Assembly: GCF_028994775.1 (NCBI RefSeq)
Contig: NZ_JAJQMN010000004.1
Location: 1-64,000, forward strand
Direction of reading: 5' to 3'
DNA from: Promicromonospora iranensis
Lineage (GTDB): Bacteria > Actinomycetota > Actinomycetes > Actinomycetales > Cellulomonadaceae
Length of the DNA stretch: 64,000 nucleotides
Part shown: positions 50,876-58,708 of the stretch, in pieces
How the letters are laid out: each line of letters starts with the position of its first letter
Position numbering within the stretch: position 1 is the stretch's first letter
Position numbers and translations under genes: made by a program
The notes under the pieces: generated by a model
The model's database searches: none
Told to the model about the DNA's origin: nothing
Seen by the model: the letters and a program-made list of their open reading frames with translations, nothing else

Positions 50876-52105
50876 GTGACCTCCGTCCTCGACACCGCCA
50901 CGCAGGCGCCCGCCGCATCCGGCCAGGCGTCGAGCGCTCCCCTGCTGGGGCCCCTGCAGATCGGGCCCATCACCGTCGCCACGCCGGTGGTGCTCGCGCC
51001 CATGGCGGGGGTGACCAACCGCGCTTTCCGCACGCTGTGCCGCGAGGCGGGGCGGTCGACCGGGTTCGACCCGGGCCTGTACGTCGCCGAGATGGTGACC
51101 AGCCGGGCGCTCGTGGAGCGCAACGTCGAGGCGCTGCGCATCGTGACGTTCGGCGAGGACGAGACGCCCCGCTCCGCCCAGGTGTACGGCGTGGACCCCG
51201 CCACCGTGGGCGCTGCCGTCCGGATCATCGCCGGTGAGGAGCGGGCCGACCACATCGATCTCAACTTCGGCTGCCCGGTGCCCAAGGTGACCCGCAAGGG
51301 TGGCGGGGCGGCGCTGCCCTGGAAGCGGCAGCTGTTCACCGACATCGTCAATGCAGCCGTCGACGCCGCCGCGCCGCACGGCGTGCCCGTGACGATCAAG
51401 ATGCGCAAGGGCATCGACGACGACCACCTGACCTACCTGGAGGCCGGCCGGATCGCGGAGTCGCTCGGCGTCGCCGCCGTCGCGCTGCACGCCCGTACCG
51501 CCGCGCAGCACTACTCCGGCCAGGCCGAGTGGGAGGCCATCGCCCGCCTCAAGGAGGCCGTGCGGACGGTCCCCGTGCTCGGCAACGGTGACATCTGGTC
51601 CGCGGAGGACGCCGTGCGCATGGTCGAGGAGACCGGCGCCGACGGCGTCGTCGTCGGCCGGGGCTGCCAGGGCCGCCCCTGGCTGTTCGCCGACCTCGCC
51701 GCCGCCTTCAACGGCTCCGACCTGCGGGTCCGACCCGGCCTGCGCGAGGTCGCCGACACGATCTACCGGCACGGCAGGCTCATGGTCGAGTACTTCGACG
51801 GCGACGAGGGCAAGGGCATGCGCGACCTGCGCAAGCACATGGCCTGGTACCTCAAGGGCTATGCCGTCGGCGGCGAGAAGCGGCACGAGCTCGCCCTGAT
51901 CAACACCCTCGCCGAGCTGCGCGAGCGGCTCGACGCGCTGGACCTGGACGCCCCCTACCCCGGGGACGACGCCGAGGGCCCGCGCGGCCGTGCCGGATCG
52001 CCGAAGACGCCCCACCTGCCGTACGGCTGGCTCGACTCCCGCGACCTGTCGGAGGAGTTCGAGGCCAAGCTGCGCGAGGCCGAGCTGAGCGTCAGCGGCG
52101 GCTGA
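50876..52105 (+). CDS. dusB: tRNA-dihydrouridine synthase
   Basis: A 409-aa Dus enzyme that reduces uridine in tRNA to dihydrouridine with FMN and NADPH. TIM-barrel core: PVVLAPMAGVTNRAFRTLCR near the start, HIDLNFGCPVPKVTRKGGGA with catalytic Cys133, VALHARTAAQHYSGQAEW, and DGVVVGRGCQGRPWLFADLA as the FMN phosphate site. The start is a GTG at 50876 (MTSVLDTATQ). A lysine/arginine-rich helical domain completes the C-terminus. It diverges from the GntR/membrane unit and is probably transcribed alone. Confidence 0.95.
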   Translation: MTSVLDTATQAPAASGQASSAPLLGPLQIGPITVATPVVLAPMAGVTNRAFRTLCREAGRSTGFDPGLYVAEMVTSRALVERNVEALRIVTFGEDETPRSAQVYGVDPATVGAAVRIIAGEERADHIDLNFGCPVPKVTRKGGGAALPWKRQLFTDIVNAAVDAAAPHGVPVTIKMRKGIDDDHLTYLEAGRIAESLGVAAVALHARTAAQHYSGQAEWEAIARLKEAVRTVPVLGNGDIWSAEDAVRMVEETGADGVVVGRGCQGRPWLFADLAAAFNGSDLRVRPGLREVADTIYRHGRLMVEYFDGDEGKGMRDLRKHMAWYLKGYAVGGEKRHELALINTLAELRERLDALDLDAPYPGDDAEGPRGRAGSPKTPHLPYGWLDSRDLSEEFEAKLREAELSVSGG

Positions 52106-52274
52106 CGCCGGGAACGGGGACCCGACCGACCCGCGGGGCCGGCGACCACCGGTCCGCACGAGCCACGGTGCGACCACGCTCGGACCAGTTCGGATACGCT
52201 CCTCCCGCCGTCCGGCGAGCGCGCAGGCCGGCCGGCTCTCCCCGACCGAGCCCACCCGACCCGAGGAGTTCTCC

Positions 52275-54137
52275 GTGCTGTCCGACGTGGCGCGACGTGT
52301 CCGCGCACCTGAGATCACGCCACCCACCGCCGACGACCCGCCCGAGCTCGGCGGCTATGAGATCCGCGGCCGGCTGGGCCGGGGCGGCATGGGCATGGTG
52401 TACCTCGGCGCCACACGGAGCGGCCGCCTGCTCGCAATCAAGGTGATCCACCCGGAACGCACCGACGAGCGTGAGTTCCGGGCCCGCTTCCGCCGCGAGG
52501 TCCAGGCCGCGACGAAGGTCCGCAACCGGCACACGGCGGCCGTCGTCGACTTCGACGTCGACGCCCCGCAGCCCTGGCTGGCCACCGAGTACGTGCCCGG
52601 GCCCACCCTGGCGCAGGCCATCGCCGAGGAGGGGAGCCTGCCCGAAGGGGCGGTCCGCGAGCTCGTGGCCGGTCTCGCCGAGGCTCTCGACGTGATCCAC
52701 CGCGAAGGCCTTGTCCACCGCGACGTCAAGCCCGCCAACGTGCTCCTCGGCCCCGACGGGCCGGTGCTGATCGACATGGGCATCGTCTCGGACTCGGACG
52801 CCACGTCGTTGACCACCACGGGCATGCAACCGGGCACGCCGCAGTTCATGTCGCCCGAGCAGGCCCGCGGCGAGGTGGTCACCGCCGCCTCGGACGTGTG
52901 GTCCCTCGGCGCCGTCGCCCACCTCGCGGCGGCCGGGACGCCGCCGTTCGGGACCGGCAGCCTCGCGACGCTCACCTACCGGATCGTGCACGAGCAGCCC
53001 AGCCTCAACGCCCTGCCGCCCGGGCTGCGCCCCCTCGTGGGCGCCTGCCTGGCCAAGGACCCCGCCGGGCGTCCGACGACGGCGGCGGTGCTCGCGTCGC
53101 TCGCCGGACCGCCGCGCATCGACCCCGTCGGCACCGGCCTCGTGGCCTCGACCACGCCCGACGACGACGACACGATGCTGCGCGACGACGACACGGTGCG
53201 GCGCGCGACGCCGTCGTCGTCCGCCGCCGCGGCCACGCCGGACCCCGTCGTGACGCCCGCCCCGCCCCGCCGCGCGCGGCGCGGAGTCCTGGCCGCCCTG
53301 GTCGCGGCCGCTCTGGTGCTGGCCGGCGGCGGCGCGGCGGCGGTCGCGCACTTCCTGGATCCCGACGACGAGCGCACCGTGAGCGCCACGCCCGAGGCCG
53401 AGGCGGCCACTTCGGCCGAGCCGTCCACCGAGCCCAGCCCCAGCCCCACCGCGAAGAAGCGGAAGCCGAAGCCGTCGGCGACGCCCGAGAGCTCGCCGTC
53501 CGCCACGCCGGTCGAGCAGGGCGCCCCGTCCGCCGACGAGCAGAACGCGGCCCCGGCGCGGTTCCAGCCGGGCGCCGTGGCGATCCCGGCACAGGTCCAG
53601 GTGGGCCAGAAGATCACCGCGAAGGCGACCGGCTGGGCACCGCAGCCCACCGCCACCGCATGCCGGTGGAGCATCGGCGGCGAGGAGCGGGACAACCTCG
53701 GGTCGTGCACCTACACCGTCGCGCTGGACGACGTCGGCAAGGCCGTCCAGGTCAGGCTGACCGCCGCCCGACCGGGGTACGCCAAGACCGTGGCGCTCTC
53801 CGAGCCCACCGCCACGGTGCCGCAGCCGTCGGTGCCGCGACCGTCCTGCTCGATCACCCTGCGCCCGGGCGTGGAGCATGCGGGCTGGCTGGCCCACTGC
53901 GGCATCGAGCAAGACCCGAACGTCACCTACACGTGGACCTGGGTCGACATCGACACCGGCGAGACGATCACGCAGGAGGGAGAGGCGGGGTACACGGTCG
54001 GTCCGAGCATGTGGGTTCGCGGCAGCCACAAGGGAAACCGCGTGACCGTGACGGTGACGGCAGAGCGATCGGGCTACCGTCCCGCCGAGTTCAGCGCCAC
54101 GAAGACCATGCCGAACGAGTGGGCTCCTGCCGGGTGA
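52275..54137 (+). CDS. Receptor-type Ser/Thr protein kinase with extracellular Ig-like repeats
   Basis: A 620-aa PASTA-less STPK. Kinase domain residues 28-280: P-loop GRLGRGGMGMVYLG (32-45), Lys56, catalytic loop VHRDVKPANV (Asp150, Asn155), then DMG (167-169) in place of DFG, and MSPEQ (192-196). A Pro/Asp/Ser-rich juxtamembrane region leads to one helix (337-357, RGVLAALVAAALVLAGGGAA). Outside are a Thr/Pro/Lys linker and two about-80-aa Ig-like or bacterial surface repeats (IPAQVQVGQKITAKATGWAP; ITLRPGVEHAGWLAHC). GTG start after GAGGAG. Likely senses a wall or surface ligand. The altered DFG may affect activity. Confidence 0.93.
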   Translation: MLSDVARRVRAPEITPPTADDPPELGGYEIRGRLGRGGMGMVYLGATRSGRLLAIKVIHPERTDEREFRARFRREVQAATKVRNRHTAAVVDFDVDAPQPWLATEYVPGPTLAQAIAEEGSLPEGAVRELVAGLAEALDVIHREGLVHRDVKPANVLLGPDGPVLIDMGIVSDSDATSLTTTGMQPGTPQFMSPEQARGEVVTAASDVWSLGAVAHLAAAGTPPFGTGSLATLTYRIVHEQPSLNALPPGLRPLVGACLAKDPAGRPTTAAVLASLAGPPRIDPVGTGLVASTTPDDDDTMLRDDDTVRRATPSSSAAAATPDPVVTPAPPRRARRGVLAALVAAALVLAGGGAAAVAHFLDPDDERTVSATPEAEAATSAEPSTEPSPSPTAKKRKPKPSATPESSPSATPVEQGAPSADEQNAAPARFQPGAVAIPAQVQVGQKITAKATGWAPQPTATACRWSIGGEERDNLGSCTYTVALDDVGKAVQVRLTAARPGYAKTVALSEPTATVPQPSVPRPSCSITLRPGVEHAGWLAHCGIEQDPNVTYTWTWVDIDTGETITQEGEAGYTVGPSMWVRGSHKGNRVTVTVTAERSGYRPAEFSATKTMPNEWAPAG

Positions 54138-54160
54138 TCTCCCGGCGGTTCGAAACGCCG

Positions 54161-54187
54161 CCAGGCGTCCAGGCGTCCAGGCGTCCA
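54161..54187. repeat. 8-bp tandem repeat, (CCAGGCGT)x3
   Basis: Three perfect copies of CCAGGCGT plus CCA lie between the convergent kinase and the 427-aa gene. Too short to assign a role; possibly slippage-generated. Confidence 0.75.
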
Positions 54188-54191
54188 CTGG

Positions 54192-55475
54192 TCACGCGGT
54201 CGGCAGGATGCCGGTGAGCTCGTCCGGGGGCTGAACCCGCCCCATGACCGACGACGCCATGACGAGCCCCGGCTCGTCCCGGCCCGCCGCCGGTTCCCGG
54301 GTGGCGAGCAGCGCCGCGCCGTCGGCCGCCCAGGCGAAGCCCGGCCGACCCGTCGCCGTCCCGTACAGCTCGTCCAGGTGGTCCGGGTGCCGCTCGGCGA
54401 GCAGGCCCAGCACCCACGAGGGGACGTCGGGGTCCGCGAGCACCTGGGCGAGCCGCTGAGGCTTCCACGGCTGCCACGGTGCGGTGTGCACCTCGCGGAG
54501 CTGTGCGTACCAGTCGAGCAGCCGTAGCCCTTTGACGGGGTGGTGCACCAGGGCGAACGCCTCGTCGTCCGGGTCCGCGGCGTCGTCGGGCAGCCAGCGC
54601 TCGTCGCGGAGGGCGGGCAGCAGCGCGAACTCCTCCGCCGGGGCTCCGACCTGGTGCTTGAACCGCAGGTAGCAGTCCATGACGTGCGACGCCGTGCCTT
54701 CCACCAGCACGTCCCCGAACAGGTCGCGGAATGCCCGGTGGTGGTCGGCGACCAGCTCCCGGGCGCGGGCCAGCGTGCGTGGGTTGCGGTAGGCCGGGCA
54801 CGGGGTGGACGCCAGCAGCGTGACGACGCCCCGGACGACGTCGACCATGTTGCCCGGCGGGAACGCGAACGGGGTGTCCGCGAAGATCCACGCCGCCCCG
54901 ACCGGCAGGATGCGCCCGGACAGCGGCAGGCCAGGAGCCAGTTCCGTCGACCGGATCTCGGAGCAGCCCGTGAACACCCGGTACTCCAGGTCGTCCTCGA
55001 GGTTGTGCAGCACGGCGTGCTCGTCCACCAGGTCGGTCACCATGAAGTAGCCGAGCACGCCGCCGTCGCGCCACGGTTCGAGCAGTGCCCGCTCGGCGGC
55101 GGTCAGGATCAGCCCGGCCGGGGCACTACCGGCGGCGTCTGCGGGTGGTTCAGTGCCGAGGAGCCGCTGCACCAGCGAGCCACCCACACCCTGCGGCCCG
55201 GAGTGCACGAGCATGTCGACGGCACCGTCCAGGACCATCGCGTCGCGCAGCTCGGGGTCGTCGTCCGCGTCCGGGTCGTTGGCGAGCACCTGCGAGCCGA
55301 CGTAGCCGGCCTGGCGCTGGACCGCTTCGGCGTTGGCGGGCCGCAGCACGTGCTCGACCAGCCGTGCCTCCAGCCGCGTCGCGAGGGTCAGGCGGTCGTG
55401 CAGCGTCAGCCGGCCGAGCGGATCGGCGGCCGGGTCCGGGTCAAGGTGGTCGGCTGGCGTCGATGTCCGGGTCAT
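54192..55475 (-). CDS. Hypothetical 427-aa protein
   Basis: I do not recognise this protein family. It is soluble, acidic and has no signal peptide or membrane helix. Visible features: GRLTLHDRLTLATRLEARLV (charged helices) at 21-40, DWYAQLREVHTAPWQPWKPQ in the middle, PCPAYRNPRTLARARELVAD, and a C-terminal half rich in Asp/Glu. It is transcribed towards the kinase gene (convergent, 54-bp gap holding short repeats). The start ATG 55475 has only a weak AGG upstream. Full-length, uninterrupted and with normal codon use, so it is very likely real. It could be a SEC-C-like or nucleic-acid-associated protein, but this is a guess. Confidence 0.8.
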   Translation of the reverse strand: MTRTSTPADHLDPDPAADPLGRLTLHDRLTLATRLEARLVEHVLRPANAEAVQRQAGYVGSQVLANDPDADDDPELRDAMVLDGAVDMLVHSGPQGVGGSLVQRLLGTEPPADAAGSAPAGLILTAAERALLEPWRDGGVLGYFMVTDLVDEHAVLHNLEDDLEYRVFTGCSEIRSTELAPGLPLSGRILPVGAAWIFADTPFAFPPGNMVDVVRGVVTLLASTPCPAYRNPRTLARARELVADHHRAFRDLFGDVLVEGTASHVMDCYLRFKHQVGAPAEEFALLPALRDERWLPDDAADPDDEAFALVHHPVKGLRLLDWYAQLREVHTAPWQPWKPQRLAQVLADPDVPSWVLGLLAERHPDHLDELYGTATGRPGFAWAADGAALLATREPAAGRDEPGLVMASSVMGRVQPPDELTGILPTA

Positions 55476-55522
55476 AGCGCCTATGATTCAACAGGAATCG
55501 GTATCGATGAGCATCAAGCCGA

Positions 55523-55538
55523 GTTATCTGTGGATAAC
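55523..55538. other. DnaA-box-like site in an AT-rich leader
   Basis: TGTGGATAA (minus TTATCCACA) is a perfect match to the DnaA consensus, inside the inverted repeat GTTATCTGTGGATAAC. It lies 48 bp upstream of the hypothetical gene start and 222 bp before the membrane-HTH gene. A single box is not an origin. Confidence 0.5.
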
Positions 55539-55759
55539 TTGATGGCTTTTCGCTGACGCATCGGCTCCTCGGACGGACTCCGCCCTCTCGACCAGCAGGG
55601 TGAGAACTCGAAGCGATTCAGATCGATCTTCTGCGTAAAGAGCACAAAGGGCCCAAGGTAGTCCAGGATCAGCCTTGCACACCCGAACGGCCGGCGCGGC
55701 CACGCGACCGGGCAGTCTCAGCCCATCCACCCCTACCGACGGAAAGGGATACACCCAAC

Positions 55760-57010
55760 ATGGCATCGGAGAAACGCCCCCGACGCGTTCCTGCGGTCAT
55801 CGCCGACATACGCAGAAACCCAGGGTTCTTCCTGGGGGCCTTCGGCCTCTCGGCCTGGGCCTACATCGGCATGTCACACACCATCGCCGCCTATGAGGGG
55901 CCCGAGCTCGGCTACGCGCTCGGTGTCGCCTACGAGGCACTGGTGATCGGCCTGGCCTGGGAGGGACGGCGCCGAGCCGACCGCGCTCTCGAGAGCGGCC
56001 GCCCGCCGTCCGGTCACGGACGCTGGCTCGGCGGCGCGATCATCGTCGGCGTCCTGTCCGGCGCGCTCGCCGCCTGGCACGGCTGGCTGCTCGGTGAGGG
56101 CATCTTCGCCATCTCCCGCGCCGTCGCCCCCGTCCTGGCCGCGGTCGCGGTGCACCTGTTCTTCCAGTCGGCGTCGAGTGCGCGCAACCTCGACCGACTG
56201 GCCAAGATCGAGACCGACCGCGAGACGGCCGTGCTGGACATGCTCGACGCGGTGCGGCTGGCGCAGATCGCCCCCGAGGACGAGCGTGACGCTCGCATCG
56301 CGGACGTGAACGCCGCGGTGACCCGGGTCCACCGTCACGTGCCCGCCGGCGTCACCGCTGAGGTGACGCGTCCGCACCTGGAGTCGGAGCGCACGATCCG
56401 CGACGTCGTCCAGGAGGCCGCGGCGCTGGCCGGCGAGTGGATGCCGGACCAGGGCGAGCTCGAGCGGGCCTCGGCCGACCGCGCGCTGGCCCGCGTGAAC
56501 CTGCCCGAGCTCACCCTTCCCGCCGGCGTCCAGCTCGGCCTGGCCGTGACCGACGGGGGCGAGCACGACCGGTCAGCGCACCACGAGCCGGCCCTGCCCG
56601 GCAGCCCCGAGCGCGAGCGGACCGCCGCGCCCGAGCGGGTGCGGTCCGAGCCCGCCCTGACCGGAGAGACCGAGCGCGTGCAGCTGGAACGCAAGTACAC
56701 GCCCGTGAAGACGGTCGCGGCCGAGCCGGTGACGAGTGCCGAGCCCGTGAGCCGGCCGGCCACCGTGACGGACTGGGAGGCGCGCTCGACCGATGTCGCG
56801 ACGCCCGCGGCCGCGGACGTCGCGCCGACGCTCAGCACGCACCAGATCAGCCAGATCCGGGTGCTGCGGTGGGAGCAGAACCTCAGCCTCGACGAGGTCG
56901 CGGAGCGGGTGGGGGTCTCCGTCAGCGCGGTGAACAAGTACGCCCCCAGCACCGACGTGCCGACCACCGAGACCGGTTCGGTGGCGAGGGTCGGGGCTGG
57001 TCGTTCCTGA
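55760..57010 (+). CDS. Membrane protein with C-terminal helix-turn-helix, DUF2637-like
   Basis: A 416-aa protein. Three or four membrane helices occupy residues 20-140 (NPGFFLGAFGLSAWAYIGMS; YEALVIGLAWEG; LGGAIIVGVLSGALAAWHGW; ISRAVAPVLAAVAVHLFFQS), followed by a long charged linker and an HTH (ISQIRVLRWEQNLSLDEVAE, RVGVSVSAVNKY) at about 375-400. The arrangement resembles DUF2637/Spd-type proteins of actinobacterial plasmids and integrative elements, not chromosomal housekeeping genes. The ATG at 55760 has AAAGGG upstream. No Rep, integrase or transfer gene is next to it, so it may be a relic of a mobile element. The family assignment is tentative. Confidence 0.6.
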   Translation: MASEKRPRRVPAVIADIRRNPGFFLGAFGLSAWAYIGMSHTIAAYEGPELGYALGVAYEALVIGLAWEGRRRADRALESGRPPSGHGRWLGGAIIVGVLSGALAAWHGWLLGEGIFAISRAVAPVLAAVAVHLFFQSASSARNLDRLAKIETDRETAVLDMLDAVRLAQIAPEDERDARIADVNAAVTRVHRHVPAGVTAEVTRPHLESERTIRDVVQEAAALAGEWMPDQGELERASADRALARVNLPELTLPAGVQLGLAVTDGGEHDRSAHHEPALPGSPERERTAAPERVRSEPALTGETERVQLERKYTPVKTVAAEPVTSAEPVSRPATVTDWEARSTDVATPAAADVAPTLSTHQISQIRVLRWEQNLSLDEVAERVGVSVSAVNKYAPSTDVPTTETGSVARVGAGRS

Positions 57011-57049
57011 GTGACGGTCGGCCGAGCGGCCGTCGTCGCTCGGGCCGGA

Positions 57050-57105
57050 CCGCTGGTCGAGCCTGTCGAGACCTCGTGAGGGGTCTCGACAGGCTCGACC
57101 AGCGG
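57050..57105. repeat. GGTCGAGCC-type dispersed repeat as a perfect hairpin
   Basis: Arms of 24 bp (57050-57073, CCGCTGGTCGAGCCTGTCGA..., and 57082-57105) pair perfectly around an 8-nt loop. Single arms of the same repeat occur at 8947-8967, 12854-12874 and 27433-27451. Between two converging genes, it can end both transcripts. Confidence 0.85.
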
Positions 57106-57133
57106 GCGCGGCTCTACCAGCGGCCGGGGCTCG

Positions 57134-58708
57134 TCAGCCGAAGTTGACACCCTGCGCCAGCGGCAGGTCCGTCGAGTAGTTGACCGTGTTCGTGGCGCGG
57201 CGCATGTACTGCTTCCAGGCGTCCGACCCGGACTCGCGCCCGCCGCCGGTCGACTTCTCGCCACCGAACGCACCACCGATCTCCGCACCGGAGGTACCGA
57301 TGTTGACGTTCACGATGCCGCAGTCCGAGCCGACCTCGGACATGAACGTCTCGGCCTCGCGCACGTCCAGCGTGAAGATCGCCGACGAGAGGCCCTGGGG
57401 CACGTCGTTGTGGACGGCGATCGCCTCGGCGAGCTCCGAGTAGGTCAGCACGTACAGGATCGGGGCGAACGTCTCGCGCTTGACGACGTCGGCCTGCACC
57501 GGCATCCGCACGATCGCCGGCTGCACGTATGCCGCGTCCTCGGCGCCGGCCACGGTCACCGCCGTGCCGCCCACCACGAGCTCGCCGCCCGCGGCCACCG
57601 CCTCGTCGATCGAGGCGAGCATGCGGTCGCGCGCGCCGGCGTCGACCAGGGGCCCGACCAGCGTGCCCTCGGTGCGCGGGTCACCGACCGGGAGCCCGGT
57701 GTAGACCTTCTCGAGCCGCGCGACGACGTCGTCCACGATCGACTCGTGCACGATCAAGCGCCGCAGCGACGTGCAGCGCTGCCCCGCCGTGCCCGCCGCG
57801 GCGAACACCGCGCCGCGCACCGCGAGGTCCAGGTCCGCCGACGGCGCCACGATCGCCGCGTTGTTGCCGCCCAGCTCCAGCAGGTACCGGCCGCCGCGGG
57901 CCGCGACGACAGGGGCGACCTGCTGGCCCATCCGCTCCGAGCCGGTCGCGGAGACGAGCGCCACGCGCGGGTCGGCCACGAGCGCCTCGCCCGCCTCGCG
58001 ATCGCCGAGGAGAAGCTGCGAGACGCCGGCCGGGAACCCCGCCTCGGCGAGCGCCCGGTCGAGCAGCGCGGAGGCGCCCACAGCCGAGAGCAGCGTCTTC
58101 TCGCTGGGCTTCCACACCACGGTGTCGCCGCAGACGAGCGCGACCGCCGTGTTCCACGACCACACGGCCACCGGGAAGTTGAACGCGCTGATCACGCCGA
58201 CCACGCCCATCGGGTGCCAGGTCTCCATGAGGCGGTGGCCCGGGCGCTCCGACGGCATGGTGCGGCCGCCCACCTGCCGCGACAGCCCGACGGCGAAGTC
58301 GCAGATGTCGATCATCTCCTGGACCTCGCCCAGGGCCTCGCTCGTGACCTTGCCCGCCTCGATCGTGACGAGCTCGGCCAGGTCGGCCTTGTGCTCGGTG
58401 AGCAGCTCGCCCAGACGCTTGATCACCTGGCCGCGCACGGGAGCGGGCACGGAGCGCCACGTGGTGAAGGCTTCGGCGGCCTCACCGACGGCGGTGGCCG
58501 CCTCGGCCGCGCCGTCGCGGCGCAGGCGCAGGAGCGGCTGGCCCGAGAGCGGCGAGACGACGGGGAGGGTCTCCTCGTCGACCGAGGGAGGCTCGACACC
58601 GGGGGCGGGCTCGACCACCGGCGTCGTGGCGCCCAGCCGCTCCAGGGCGGCGAGGGCGGCGTCGCGCAGCTCGGTCGTCAGCGGGGTATGGGTGGTGGTG
58701 CTGGTCAT
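57134..58708 (-). CDS. amaB: Alpha-aminoadipate-semialdehyde dehydrogenase (ALDH7-like)
   Basis: A 524-aa aldehyde dehydrogenase. Catalytic Cys312 (AGTAGQRCTSLRR) and Glu279 (ELGGNN) are in place, and the N-terminal part (TTELRDAALAALERLGATTP) plus SAFNFPVAVWSWNTA resemble the ALDH7/antiquitin group. That group oxidises aminoadipate semialdehyde, the product of pipecolate oxidation, to 2-aminoadipate. The ATG at 58708 overlaps the HglS stop (ATGA). With the flavin oxidase and HglS it makes a complete lysine/pipecolate breakdown set, assuming a transaminase elsewhere. Specificity is inferred from sequence type and context. Confidence 0.88.
   Translation of the reverse strand: MTSTTTHTPLTTELRDAALAALERLGATTPVVEPAPGVEPPSVDEETLPVVSPLSGQPLLRLRRDGAAEAATAVGEAAEAFTTWRSVPAPVRGQVIKRLGELLTEHKADLAELVTIEAGKVTSEALGEVQEMIDICDFAVGLSRQVGGRTMPSERPGHRLMETWHPMGVVGVISAFNFPVAVWSWNTAVALVCGDTVVWKPSEKTLLSAVGASALLDRALAEAGFPAGVSQLLLGDREAGEALVADPRVALVSATGSERMGQQVAPVVAARGGRYLLELGGNNAAIVAPSADLDLAVRGAVFAAAGTAGQRCTSLRRLIVHESIVDDVVARLEKVYTGLPVGDPRTEGTLVGPLVDAGARDRMLASIDEAVAAGGELVVGGTAVTVAGAEDAAYVQPAIVRMPVQADVVKRETFAPILYVLTYSELAEAIAVHNDVPQGLSSAIFTLDVREAETFMSEVGSDCGIVNVNIGTSGAEIGGAFGGEKSTGGGRESGSDAWKQYMRRATNTVNYSTDLPLAQGVNFG

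Noticed and set aside
55523-55538. Chromosomal or plasmid origin of replication
   Set aside because: Only one DnaA-like box is present; no dnaA, dnaN, rep or AT-rich unwinding stretch with several boxes.
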